Assembly: GCF_009762795.1 (NCBI RefSeq)
Contig: NZ_CP046400.1
Span: 3,015,501-3,079,500, forward strand
Origin: Pseudodesulfovibrio cashew
GTDB taxonomy: Bacteria; Desulfobacterota; Desulfovibrionia; Desulfovibrionales; Desulfovibrionaceae
DNA length: 64,000 nucleotides
Direction: 5' to 3'
The translations under genes were made by a program, and so were the position numbers. Of the stretch, positions 51,286-59,250 are shown in pieces. The notes under the pieces are model-generated. The model did not search any database and had not been told where the DNA came from. It saw only the letters and a list, made by a program, of their open reading frames with translations. How positions within the stretch are numbered: the stretch's first letter is position 1; each line of letters begins with the position of its first letter.

Positions 51286-52094
51286 GGCATGGACCTGAAA
51301 GTAATCGTGTGATGGATGAGCGAAATGCACATTCCCGCAAAGACCCAGATAGTGAGGACTGCGGGTTTTCTTCCTCGCCAGCCCAGCACCAGCCTCTGGT
51401 GGAACAGGAAGGCGAACAGGAACCAGACGGCCAGGGACCCGATTTTCATCACGTCCCAGGCGAACTGCTTGCCCGGCGCGATCCAGTACCAGAAAAAGGT
51501 CGAAAAGAGGCCGAGGGTAAAGAGCGGAAAGCCGACGAGTATGGCCCAGCGGTTGACGCGGTCGAATTTGTCCAGGGAGGGTACGTCCTTGCCCATGCTG
51601 GCCAGACCGGCCTTGGTCTTGAGCTTTCGGTTGTAATGCAGAAAGGCCAGGCCTGCGCCGAAGGCCATGATCAGAACGCCCATGGTCAGGATGAGCGTGG
51701 CGATGTGCAGCCCGAAGAACAGGGCAGTCAGTTCCGGCGGCATGATCACGCGGATGCCGCCCATGGCCATGGAGGAGACGAAGAGCAACAACGCCAGGGG
51801 CAGGGCGGTGATAGCCAGGAATTCAAGCCGTAGTCGCCACCAGAGATAGAAATAAACGGCCAGGACGCACCAGGCCAGAATGTTGAAATAGAACTTGCCG
51901 GCGGAGAGCGCGCCCGGTTCCCTGGCGATAACCAGGACCAGGTCGACCGTGTTTAGGGCAAAACCTGCCGCCGCAAGCCAGACCGCGACCTTTTTAAGCC
52001 GGTCATTGCTCGTCCCAAGCCCCGTCAGGAAAAGGACGGTGCCCAGGCCATACAAGGCAATGATGGCGATATGGAGGAATTCAAACAAGCCCAT
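51282..52094 (-). CDS. CcsA/HemX-type cytochrome c assembly family membrane protein
   Basis: 270 residues from ATG 52094 with GGAGCTGCTCG upstream and eight hydrophobic segments. The W-rich periplasmic segment FFWYWIAPGKQFAWD resembles a degenerate WWD motif of the CcmC/CcsA heme handlers (PF01578). Placed between siroheme synthase and hemA it matches HemX-type proteins, which influence glutamyl-tRNA reductase level or heme handling. It overlaps both neighbours (14 and 4 bases), so the three are tightly coupled. Confidence 0.85.
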   Translation of the reverse strand: MGLFEFLHIAIIALYGLGTVLFLTGLGTSNDRLKKVAVWLAAAGFALNTVDLVLVIAREPGALSAGKFYFNILAWCVLAVYFYLWWRLRLEFLAITALPLALLLFVSSMAMGGIRVIMPPELTALFFGLHIATLILTMGVLIMAFGAGLAFLHYNRKLKTKAGLASMGKDVPSLDKFDRVNRWAILVGFPLFTLGLFSTFFWYWIAPGKQFAWDVMKIGSLAVWFLFAFLFHQRLVLGWRGRKPAVLTIWVFAGMCISLIHHTITFRSMP

Positions 52095-52758
52095 CGAGCA
52101 GCTCCGGGATGTTGGCGTACAATGGTTGGGGCAACGATTCTTTAAGGATTTCCTCGGCCGCGTCAAGGTTGTGCATTCTGATGGCCTCCAGAAGGCCGGA
52201 GTTCACCAGCGACCGGAAAACCGCCGTATTGGCTTTGGTCTCCAGGCCCAGCGAAAGCATGAGCGCGCGGACTTTGCCCATCAGGGAGAGCAGGACGGCG
52301 TATTCATCACCGAAGTTCTCCTGTAATTCTCTTCGGATGCGCTTCGCCATGGCAGGACTTTGGCCTGCTGTGGAAATGGCAACCGTGAGATCCCCGCGTT
52401 TCACCGTGGCGGGTACGATAAAGCTGCACTTCTCGGGCTGGTCCACGATATTGCACAAGATGCCGCGCTCGGCGCACAGGGTGCTGATGCGCCAGTTGAC
52501 CTCTTCACTGGAGGTGCAGGCGATGACCAGGAACTTGCCGTCCAGATCAAGGTCTCGGAATTCGCGGCCCTCGAAGGTCACGTTGTCCAGGGCGAGTACG
52601 CCGTCCATCTCCGGATCGGCGGGGCGGGTGTCGATGATGGTCACGGAACCGGCTCCTGCATCCACCAGGGACTGGATCTTCCGTTTGCCGACCTCTCCTG
52701 CGCCGACCACGAGGCAATGCTTGTTTTCCAGATTCACGAAGATGGGGTAGTAACGCAT
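52081..52758 (-). CDS. precorrin-2 dehydrogenase / sirohydrochlorin ferrochelatase (Met8/CysG-N type)
   Basis: 225 residues from ATG 52758 (a GTG lies two codons earlier). It begins MRYYPIFVNLENKHCLVVGAGEVGKRKIQ (NAD fold) and has STAGQSPAMAKRIRREL at about 145-160. It oxidises precorrin-2 to sirohydrochlorin and may insert iron to give siroheme, the cofactor of dissimilatory sulfite reductase and the assimilatory enzyme. No uroporphyrinogen methyltransferase domain is attached. No clear ribosome site is visible. Confidence 0.9.
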   Translation of the reverse strand: MRYYPIFVNLENKHCLVVGAGEVGKRKIQSLVDAGAGSVTIIDTRPADPEMDGVLALDNVTFEGREFRDLDLDGKFLVIACTSSEEVNWRISTLCAERGILCNIVDQPEKCSFIVPATVKRGDLTVAISTAGQSPAMAKRIRRELQENFGDEYAVLLSLMGKVRALMLSLGLETKANTAVFRSLVNSGLLEAIRMHNLDAAEEILKESLPQPLYANIPELLDGLV

Positions 52759-52865
52759 GTCCACTGATAACCAATGGTCGGTCGCATGTAAAATAGGAAT
52801 TGCCCGGTTCTTGCAATAACCTGCCGGGTTACGATAGTATTTTGACGCTCATACCAGCAAACCGC

Positions 52866-54119
52866 ATGAAACATTACCTTGTCATACAACTCGCTCGATT
52901 CGGCGACCTCATCCAGACCAAGCGTCTGTTGGCGACCCTTTGCGCCCGAGAGGACGCAGAGGTGCACCTCTGCGTGGACCATTCCCTGGCTCCGTTGGCC
53001 CGGCTGGTCTATCCGCAGATCACGGTCCATTCCGTCATCGCCCACGGCACGGGGCTCAGCCGTGAGGAGGCTGTTCGGGCCATGCTGGTGAAAAATCGCG
53101 ACACCTTCTCCCGTTTGGCGGCGGTTGATTTTGAGCGCGTGTATAACATCAATTTTTCACCGCTCAATTTTCGTCTTGCCGCACTGTTCGATCCAGACAG
53201 GGTAGAAGGATTCGCCTGGCGCAACGGGCAGGAAATCACCGGGTTGTGGCCGTCCATGGCCATGCGCTGGGCGCGGCATCGCCGTCTGGGCATCAACCTG
53301 GTGGATTTCTGGGCGGGATATTGCCCGGACGCTGTGGCCCCGGAGACGGTCAACCCGGCTCCGGTCCCCAAAGGCGGCGGTATCGGCGTAGTACTGGCGG
53401 GGCGGGAGTCACGCCGTTCCCTGCCGGTGACGACATTGGCGCGTATTACCGCGACATTGGCCATGAGCAACAAAACCGAGCGAATTCATCTGCTCGGTGG
53501 AAAATCGGAGCAGGCGGCGGGACTGTCACTGATCAAGGAACTTCCAGCACGGCTGCAGTCAAAAACGGTCAATCTGGCTGGAAAGACAGACTGGGCCTCA
53601 CTGACGGAGGTAGTGGAGTCACTGGACATGTTGATCACTCCGGACACCGGAACCATGCACCTGGCAGCTCACCTTGGCACGCCTGTCGCAGCCTTTTTTC
53701 TTTCATCCGCATGGTGTTTCGAGACCGGACCTTACGGTCAGGGACATTGGGTGTACCAGGCCGTTAGTAATTGTCTGCCCTGTCTTGAAACCCAGCCGTG
53801 CCCCCATGATGTGGCCTGTCTTGGTTGCTTCAATTCACCAGAGTTTCTTCGTTTCATTACTACCGAAAAGCCAGAACACGCTCCCGACGGGCTGATCGCG
53901 TTTACCTCGGAATTCGACGCCCTTGGCCAGATTTACACTCCGATGGCGGGAGAAGATACCGACGCCGCCGACCGCGCCGTGTTCCGCAATTTCCTGCTTG
54001 AGTACCTGACCGGGACAGGGGAGGGCGACCCGGGAGGTAAGGCCGACATGGCAGGACGCTTCTTTCATCCACGGGATTGGACCACCCGGACGAGGCCCGG
54101 GGCAACTATAGGAATTTGA
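52866..54119 (+). CDS. glycosyltransferase family 9 (heptosyltransferase-like)
   Basis: 417 residues from ATG 52866. The GT9 blocks are LVIQLARFGDLIQTKRLLATL at the start and the nucleotide-sugar motif LITPDTGTMHLAAHLGTPVAAFF near residue 260. The C-terminal 100 residues are an unusual extension with CLPC and CPHDVACLGC. GT9 enzymes transfer ADP-heptose or related sugars to LPS core or other glycans. It precedes a CgeB-like glycosyltransferase by one base. No ribosome site is visible. Confidence 0.9.
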   Translation: MKHYLVIQLARFGDLIQTKRLLATLCAREDAEVHLCVDHSLAPLARLVYPQITVHSVIAHGTGLSREEAVRAMLVKNRDTFSRLAAVDFERVYNINFSPLNFRLAALFDPDRVEGFAWRNGQEITGLWPSMAMRWARHRRLGINLVDFWAGYCPDAVAPETVNPAPVPKGGGIGVVLAGRESRRSLPVTTLARITATLAMSNKTERIHLLGGKSEQAAGLSLIKELPARLQSKTVNLAGKTDWASLTEVVESLDMLITPDTGTMHLAAHLGTPVAAFFLSSAWCFETGPYGQGHWVYQAVSNCLPCLETQPCPHDVACLGCFNSPEFLRFITTEKPEHAPDGLIAFTSEFDALGQIYTPMAGEDTDAADRAVFRNFLLEYLTGTGEGDPGGKADMAGRFFHPRDWTTRTRPGATIGI

Positions 54120-54120
54120 C

Positions 54121-55389
54121 ATGCAGCACCTTCGTATTCTCGTCATCCTGCCGCTCTATGGCGGCTCTTTGCCCATAGGTCGCTACGTGGCGTCAGCCCT
54201 CCGGGAAGAGGGGCACCTGGCGGAAGTCTTTGAAGCACCGGAATTTCACTCGGCCTACGAGTCCCTTAAGGATCTTCGGGTGACCACAGACAGACTGGAA
54301 TACCTGCAAAATTCCTTTCTCAACATGATCAGCCAGGCGGTACTGGCCAAGGTCGAGACCTTTGAGCCGGACCTTGTCATCTCCATGGCCCAGGCTCCCC
54401 TCAACCAGCAGGCGCTCAAACGGTTGCGCAGGGACGGCGTGGCAACTGCCATGTGGTTTGTGGAGGACTTCCGACTCTTTACCTATTGGAAGGCCTTCGC
54501 GCCTCTCTACGATGTTTTTGCCGTTATTCAAAAGCAACCCTTTTTCAATGAGTTGGAGGCCATCGGTCAACCCAATGCGCTTTACCTCCCCCTGGCCGCC
54601 CAACCGGATTTCCACAAGCCTCTAGAGCTTTCGTCGGTTGAAAAACGCAAGTTCGGCTCGGCGGTTTCATTCATGGGCGCAGGCTATCCGAATCGGCGTC
54701 TCGCCTTCCGTGAGTTGATCAATCACGACCTCAAGATATGGGGAACGGAATGGGAAGGCGACCACGTCCTCAAGCCATTTATCCAGATGAGCGGAGCAAG
54801 GGTATCCCCTGAGGATTGCGTGAAGATTTTCAACGCCACCCGCATCAATCTCAATCTGCACTCCAGTGTACAGGCTGAAGAACTGGTCACTTTTGGTGAT
54901 TTCATCAATCCGCGTACCTTTGAACTGGCCGCCTGCGGCGCATTCCAGTTGGTGGACAAGCGTAGCCTCATGCCCGATGCGTTCAGGGATGATGAGCTGG
55001 CTACCTTTTCTTCCATGGATGAACTGAAGGAAATGATAGGATATTTTCTTGCCCATCCGGATGAGGCCGAAGCCATTGCCGTGCGTTCGAGAGCACGGGT
55101 GCTGGCCGACCACACCTATGCGGCGCGAATGAGGACCCTGTTGGAGTTCACCGCTGAATGTCTGGAAGGGTGGCCCAAACCCAAACGGGAAACAGGTGCC
55201 CTTGCACAATTGCCCCCCGAGCTGGCCGCCGATATTGGTCTGTTGCTAGGCAGGTTGGGGCTGCCGGATGACGTCTCCTTTCCTGATCTTGTCTGGGCCG
55301 TTAGGCAACAGCAGGGGAAATTATCCGACCTGGATACTGCCATTCTTTTCCTGGATGAATGGCAAAAATTATATTTCAAACGCGCCTGA
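54121..55389 (+). CDS. CgeB-like glycosyltransferase
   Basis: 422 residues. The first half has ILPLYGGSLPIGRYVASAL and MWFVEDFRLFTYWKAFAPLYDVF, and the second has FMGAGYPNRRLAFRELI, FNATRINLNLHSSVQ and PRTFELAACGAFQLVD, all typical of CgeB/glycosyl transferase group 1 fragments. Pairs of GT9 and CgeB enzymes accompany glycan or flagellin glycosylation in Desulfovibrio relatives, but the acceptor is not shown by the sequence. The stop-to-start distance from the GT9 gene is one base. Confidence 0.85.
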   Translation: MQHLRILVILPLYGGSLPIGRYVASALREEGHLAEVFEAPEFHSAYESLKDLRVTTDRLEYLQNSFLNMISQAVLAKVETFEPDLVISMAQAPLNQQALKRLRRDGVATAMWFVEDFRLFTYWKAFAPLYDVFAVIQKQPFFNELEAIGQPNALYLPLAAQPDFHKPLELSSVEKRKFGSAVSFMGAGYPNRRLAFRELINHDLKIWGTEWEGDHVLKPFIQMSGARVSPEDCVKIFNATRINLNLHSSVQAEELVTFGDFINPRTFELAACGAFQLVDKRSLMPDAFRDDELATFSSMDELKEMIGYFLAHPDEAEAIAVRSRARVLADHTYAARMRTLLEFTAECLEGWPKPKRETGALAQLPPELAADIGLLLGRLGLPDDVSFPDLVWAVRQQQGKLSDLDTAILFLDEWQKLYFKRA

Positions 55390-55410
55390 CCAACTTAAAG
55401 CATTGCATGA

Positions 55411-55450
55411 AGAAAGCCCTCTTTTCTGTTGTCAGAAAAGAGGGCTTTCT
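55411..55450. terminator. bidirectional terminator between the glycosyltransferase pair and rarA
   Basis: An 18-bp perfect stem (AGAAAGCCCTCTTTTCTG and its complement) around TTGT separates the convergent plus-strand glycosyltransferases and minus-strand rarA. Confidence 0.95.
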
Positions 55451-55465
55451 CTATTATTACAAATA

Positions 55466-56689
55466 TTAACGACGTCTCTTGAATTGACGTAGCCATGCCG
55501 TTAGCCGAGGTTCTTCGCCCTGCTCCTTGGCGTGGTAGAACACCCGGCCTTTGAGCTCGCTCGGCAGGTATTCCTGATCGGCCCAGGCCTTGGGAAAGTT
55601 GTGGGGATAGAGGTAGCCTCGACCGTAGCCCCATTCCCGTTGAAGCGCCGAGGTAGCGTTGCGCAGATGCAGCGGCACGGGTTTGGGGCCATTTTCCCGA
55701 ACTTCTTTTTGGGCGGTGCGGTATGCCGCATAGGTGGAATTGGATTTCGGTGCAAGCGCCAAGTACACGGTGGTTTCGGCCATGGGGATCACGCCTTCGG
55801 GCAGGCCAACGGTTTCAACGGCCTGATGGCAGGCGTTAGCCATTCCCAATGCCTGGGGATCAGCGAGTCCGATGTCTTCCGAGGCGGAGATGATCAGCCG
55901 ACGAGTGACGAAACGCGGGTCCTCGCCGCTCTCCAACAGGCAGGCAAGGTAGTAGAGCGCGGCGTCAGGATCACTGCCGCGAATGGACTTGATCAGGGCC
56001 GAGGCCAGTTCGTAATGAGAATCCGCGTCCCGATCTCCTCGGACAACGATTTCCGGCAGGGAGTCGCGCAGTTGCTCCGGGGCACGTTTGTCTCTGGGCA
56101 ACTCTGCAGTGTACTCAAGTAAATTCAACAAGGTACGGGCATCTCCACCACCCATGGCCGCCAGCAGCTTGTAGCTGTCTTCTTCCAGTTCGATCCCGAG
56201 CTCCTTGGCTCCCCGGTGTGCGACCTCCAGCAATTCCTCCCGGCTCAGGGTCCGCAACCGGAGCACGTGGAGCCGGGAAAGGAGCTGGCGGGTGACGGAA
56301 AAGGAGGGGTTCTCCGTGGTGGTAGCCAGGAGCGTAATCTCACCTGTCTCCAGAATGGGAAGGAAGAAATCCTGCTGCGCCTTGGAAAAGCGGTGCAGCT
56401 CGTCCAGAATGAGAATATCATGTCCGGGCAGGCGCTTGCGAAGCGCGGTTAGACCTGCCTCGGGAGCGCTTACACGCAGAAACTTCTTTCCGGTCAGATT
56501 GGCCAGGAGCAGGGCAAGGGTAGACTTGCCACAGCCGGGCGGGCCGAACAGCAACAGGCTCGGCAGGCGCTTGGAGCGGGTAAATGCCTCTATTCGATTG
56601 CGAATATGCCCCTGTCCGACAAAGTCATCAAGAGATTCCGGCCTAATGCGGTCAGCCAGGGGTTTGGTTTCTTCTATTTCCAGCTTCAT
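55466..56689 (-). CDS. rarA: replication-associated recombination protein A (RarA/MgsA AAA+ ATPase)
   Basis: 407 residues from ATG 56689, which overlaps the rsmE stop in ATGA. Walker A is LFGPPGCGKSTLALLLA, Walker B ILDELHRFSKAQQDFFLP, sensor 1 TTTENPSF; the C-terminal region has RRLIISASEDIGLADPQAL and LAPKSNSTYAAY. RarA acts at stalled forks and unloads the clamp or SSB. Confidence 0.95.
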   Translation of the reverse strand: MKLEIEETKPLADRIRPESLDDFVGQGHIRNRIEAFTRSKRLPSLLLFGPPGCGKSTLALLLANLTGKKFLRVSAPEAGLTALRKRLPGHDILILDELHRFSKAQQDFFLPILETGEITLLATTTENPSFSVTRQLLSRLHVLRLRTLSREELLEVAHRGAKELGIELEEDSYKLLAAMGGGDARTLLNLLEYTAELPRDKRAPEQLRDSLPEIVVRGDRDADSHYELASALIKSIRGSDPDAALYYLACLLESGEDPRFVTRRLIISASEDIGLADPQALGMANACHQAVETVGLPEGVIPMAETTVYLALAPKSNSTYAAYRTAQKEVRENGPKPVPLHLRNATSALQREWGYGRGYLYPHNFPKAWADQEYLPSELKGRVFYHAKEQGEEPRLTAWLRQFKRRR

Positions 56690-57426
56690 TTCATTTCCTG
56701 TCCGGCAAAAAAGGCAAGGCTCAGGCAATAGGCGGCAGCCGTCTCCCAACGGAGAGTGGAGTTGCCCAGGGTCACTGGCTTGAATCCGGCGTCCATGAGT
56801 TGCATGGCCTCGCTTTCATCCATGCCACCCTCGGGACCGATGACCACCAGGCTCCGTCCATCGGCCAAGTCCAGCGGTTTCAGAGGGATGGTAGCCGCTT
56901 CCGTTTCCCAGGCCAAGTAGCAGTGATCAAAACTGGCGGAAAATTCGATAAGACCGATTATACCGTCGGGGAGAACGGAAACAGAAGGGAGATACGGATT
57001 GCCGCATTGCTTGGCGGCCTGGATGCATTTCTCCCGCCATGTTTCCTTGGGTTCCGATGGCAACCGCCCCTGGCTGCGGACTCCTTCCCAGAAGACCACG
57101 CCTTCGGCTTGAAGTTCCACAATTTTTTCAAAGAGATAGTTTCTTCTTTTGGACTTTCCCCAACCAATGGCCAAGGTGAGGTTGCTTCCGGACACGGGAG
57201 CGTCTTCCAGGCTGATTGTTTCCAGGGAAGCCTGCTTTTTCCCGGCCTTGAGGACACGGAAGAGCCCCGAGTTGCCCTGTCCGTCGAACAGGCGCACGGT
57301 CTGGTCCGCCTGCGTGCGCAGAACAGTCAGCATGTGCCGGGCTTCGTCACCTTGAAGCGACACCACATCGCCGGGAGCGGAAGGCCATTGATCCGGAGGA
57401 AGAAAAAAGGAATTGAGCCGCGCCAT
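56686..57426 (-). CDS. rsmE: 16S rRNA (uracil1498-N3)-methyltransferase
   Basis: 246 residues from ATG 57426 (GGAAGACTCC). A PUA-like N-terminal part is followed by the SPOUT knot with VVIGPEGGMDESEAMQLMDAGFKPVTLGNSTLRWETAA. It methylates U1498 of 16S rRNA. The start sits directly after the lysA terminator, so it is either independently expressed or fed by readthrough. Confidence 0.95.
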   Translation of the reverse strand: MARLNSFFLPPDQWPSAPGDVVSLQGDEARHMLTVLRTQADQTVRLFDGQGNSGLFRVLKAGKKQASLETISLEDAPVSGSNLTLAIGWGKSKRRNYLFEKIVELQAEGVVFWEGVRSQGRLPSEPKETWREKCIQAAKQCGNPYLPSVSVLPDGIIGLIEFSASFDHCYLAWETEAATIPLKPLDLADGRSLVVIGPEGGMDESEAMQLMDAGFKPVTLGNSTLRWETAAAYCLSLAFFAGQEMK

Positions 57427-57436
57427 GGAGTCTTCC

Positions 57437-57468
57437 AAAAAAAAGGGCCGGGAGCGAACTCCCGGCCC
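57437..57468 (-). terminator. intrinsic terminator after lysA
   Basis: GGGCCGGGAG and CTCCCGGCCC form a 10-bp stem around CGAA (57445-57468). Eight T follow on the minus strand. Confidence 0.97.
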
Positions 57469-57474
57469 GGTGTG

Positions 57475-58713
57475 TTAGAGTTCGTTTTCGATCAAGCTAT
57501 CGTAGGTCTCCCGCTTTCGGGCCACGATGACGGTATCACCGTCGACGAGGAGTTCACAAGCGCGCGGCCTGGAATTGTAATTGGAGGCCATAGTGAAACC
57601 GTAGGCACCGGCGGAGTAGACCACCAGCCGTTCTCCGGCCTCTACCTCGGGCAGCTTGCGGTCGCGTGCCAGGAAATCGCCCGACTCGCAGATGGGCCCG
57701 ACAACGTCGTACTCCTTGGCGGCACGGCCCTGTTGCTCCACTTCGCCTATACGGTGGAAGGAACCATAGAGGCTCGGGCGAACCAGGTCGTTCATGCCTG
57801 CATCCACAATGAGGAAGTTCTTGGTGGGGTTGGACTTGGTGTAGACTACCTCGGTAATCATAACCCCGGAGTTGCCAGCGATGACGCGGCCGGGCTCCAG
57901 GATGACCTTGAGCGGCAGGGCGGACAGTTTCTCGGCCAAAGCCTTGCCGAATTCGGTCGGGTGGGGCGGCTCTTCCTCATCGTAAGGAATGCCGAGGCCG
58001 CCACCCAGGTCGAGGTATTTGACGTTTACGCCCATCTCGGTGATTTTCGAATGAAAGTTGAGAAGCTTATCAAGAGCTTCCAGGAACGGATCAATGGAGG
58101 TGAGCTGGGAGCCGATGTGGCAGTCCATGCCCACAGGTTCGATGTTTTCCAGCTCCAGGGCCAGCTTGTACGCCTCCAGAGAATGCTCGATGTCCAGACC
58201 GAACTTGTTCTTCTTCATGCCCGTGGAGATGTACGGATGGGTCTGGGGATCCACATCGGGGTTGATGCGGATGGAGATGCAGGCGGTCTTGCCCATGTCT
58301 CCGGCGACCTCGTTGATCTTGACCAGTTCAGCCATGGATTCCACATTGAACATGAGGATGCCGGCGGTCAGGGCCTCGCGGATTTCGCTGTCGCGCTTGC
58401 CTACGCCGGAATACACGATCTTGGCCGGGTCAATGCCGGCCTTGAGCGCCCGGAAGAGTTCGCCACCCGAGACAACGTCCATGCCCGCGCCCATCTCGCC
58501 GAGCATTTTAAGCACGGAGAGGTTTGAGTTGGCCTTGACCGAATAACAGGTCAGGTGGTCCAGACCGTCGAATGCGGAATCGAAGGCCTCGAAGTGACGC
58601 CGAAAGGTAGCGGCGGAGTAAATGTACAGAGGGGTTCCGTAGTCCTCGGCAAGGCTGGTGACGCTGACTTCTTCGGCAAAAAGCTTGCCGTCGCGGTATT
58701 CAAAATGATGCAT
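57475..58713 (-). CDS. lysA: diaminopimelate decarboxylase
   Basis: 412 residues, PLP-dependent, fold type III. The PLP lysine is K60 in TCYSVKANSN. LGGGLGIPY, EPGRVIAGNSG and the C-terminal CESGDFLARDR are present. It makes lysine from meso-diaminopimelate, the last lysine step. The dapA start lies at the left end of the window. AAGGAG lies upstream of ATG 58713. Confidence 0.97.
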   Translation of the reverse strand: MHHFEYRDGKLFAEEVSVTSLAEDYGTPLYIYSAATFRRHFEAFDSAFDGLDHLTCYSVKANSNLSVLKMLGEMGAGMDVVSGGELFRALKAGIDPAKIVYSGVGKRDSEIREALTAGILMFNVESMAELVKINEVAGDMGKTACISIRINPDVDPQTHPYISTGMKKNKFGLDIEHSLEAYKLALELENIEPVGMDCHIGSQLTSIDPFLEALDKLLNFHSKITEMGVNVKYLDLGGGLGIPYDEEEPPHPTEFGKALAEKLSALPLKVILEPGRVIAGNSGVMITEVVYTKSNPTKNFLIVDAGMNDLVRPSLYGSFHRIGEVEQQGRAAKEYDVVGPICESGDFLARDRKLPEVEAGERLVVYSAGAYGFTMASNYNSRPRACELLVDGDTVIVARKRETYDSLIENEL

Positions 58714-58809
58714 GGTATCTCCTTAAAATATATGTCGGCGGAAATTTGATTGAATCCTTAGAAGCATGGACCGTTCGTCTTGTCCAATTCATTCCGTATA
58801 TCGATCCTC

Positions 58810-59247
58810 TCAGGGATCGGCAACGAAGACGTCAGTATACACGAGCGGAGCGGTAGGAAGTTCGCTTTTGCCCGCGACGCGGAAGCGGTAGGGGACGCCC
58901 GGTTCGAGGGTGCAAAGGCTCAGGTCCAGGAAATTGCCCTTCAAGCTGAACTCCTGCTGGTCGCGAGTGATGTGCACGGCCTCACGCGGAACAAAGGGAC
59001 AGCCGGGGCAACCGCCACCTTCGCCGCCAACCCGCTCAAGCTGGATGCTGACGCGATACAGCCGGTTAACCGCGCCGCGTACGCCCACTTGTAGCGTAAG
59101 GCATTGATCCTTGCGTTGGGCGGCGATGACCTCCAGTTCGAACGCATCATCGCTCTCCCTGGCTGCGGGCCACTCCTTCTTGCCCAGGGCGCAACCGGAG
59201 ACAAGCAGCAGGGCGAGCAGGGAAAAAACGAAATAACGTATGCGCAT
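58810..59247 (-). CDS. small lipoprotein, unknown function
   Basis: 145 residues with a signal peptide and lipobox LVSGC (cysteine 19), so it is processed by Lgt/Lsp/Lnt. The mature part is a probable beta-sandwich with GGGCPGCPFVPRE and further cysteines (QCLTL, LCTLE). It lies between mutS and lysA on the same strand, three bases after mutS. No known domain is recognised. Confidence 0.78.
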   Translation of the reverse strand: MRIRYFVFSLLALLLVSGCALGKKEWPAARESDDAFELEVIAAQRKDQCLTLQVGVRGAVNRLYRVSIQLERVGGEGGGCPGCPFVPREAVHITRDQQEFSLKGNFLDLSLCTLEPGVPYRFRVAGKSELPTAPLVYTDVFVADP

Positions 59248-59250
59248 GGG

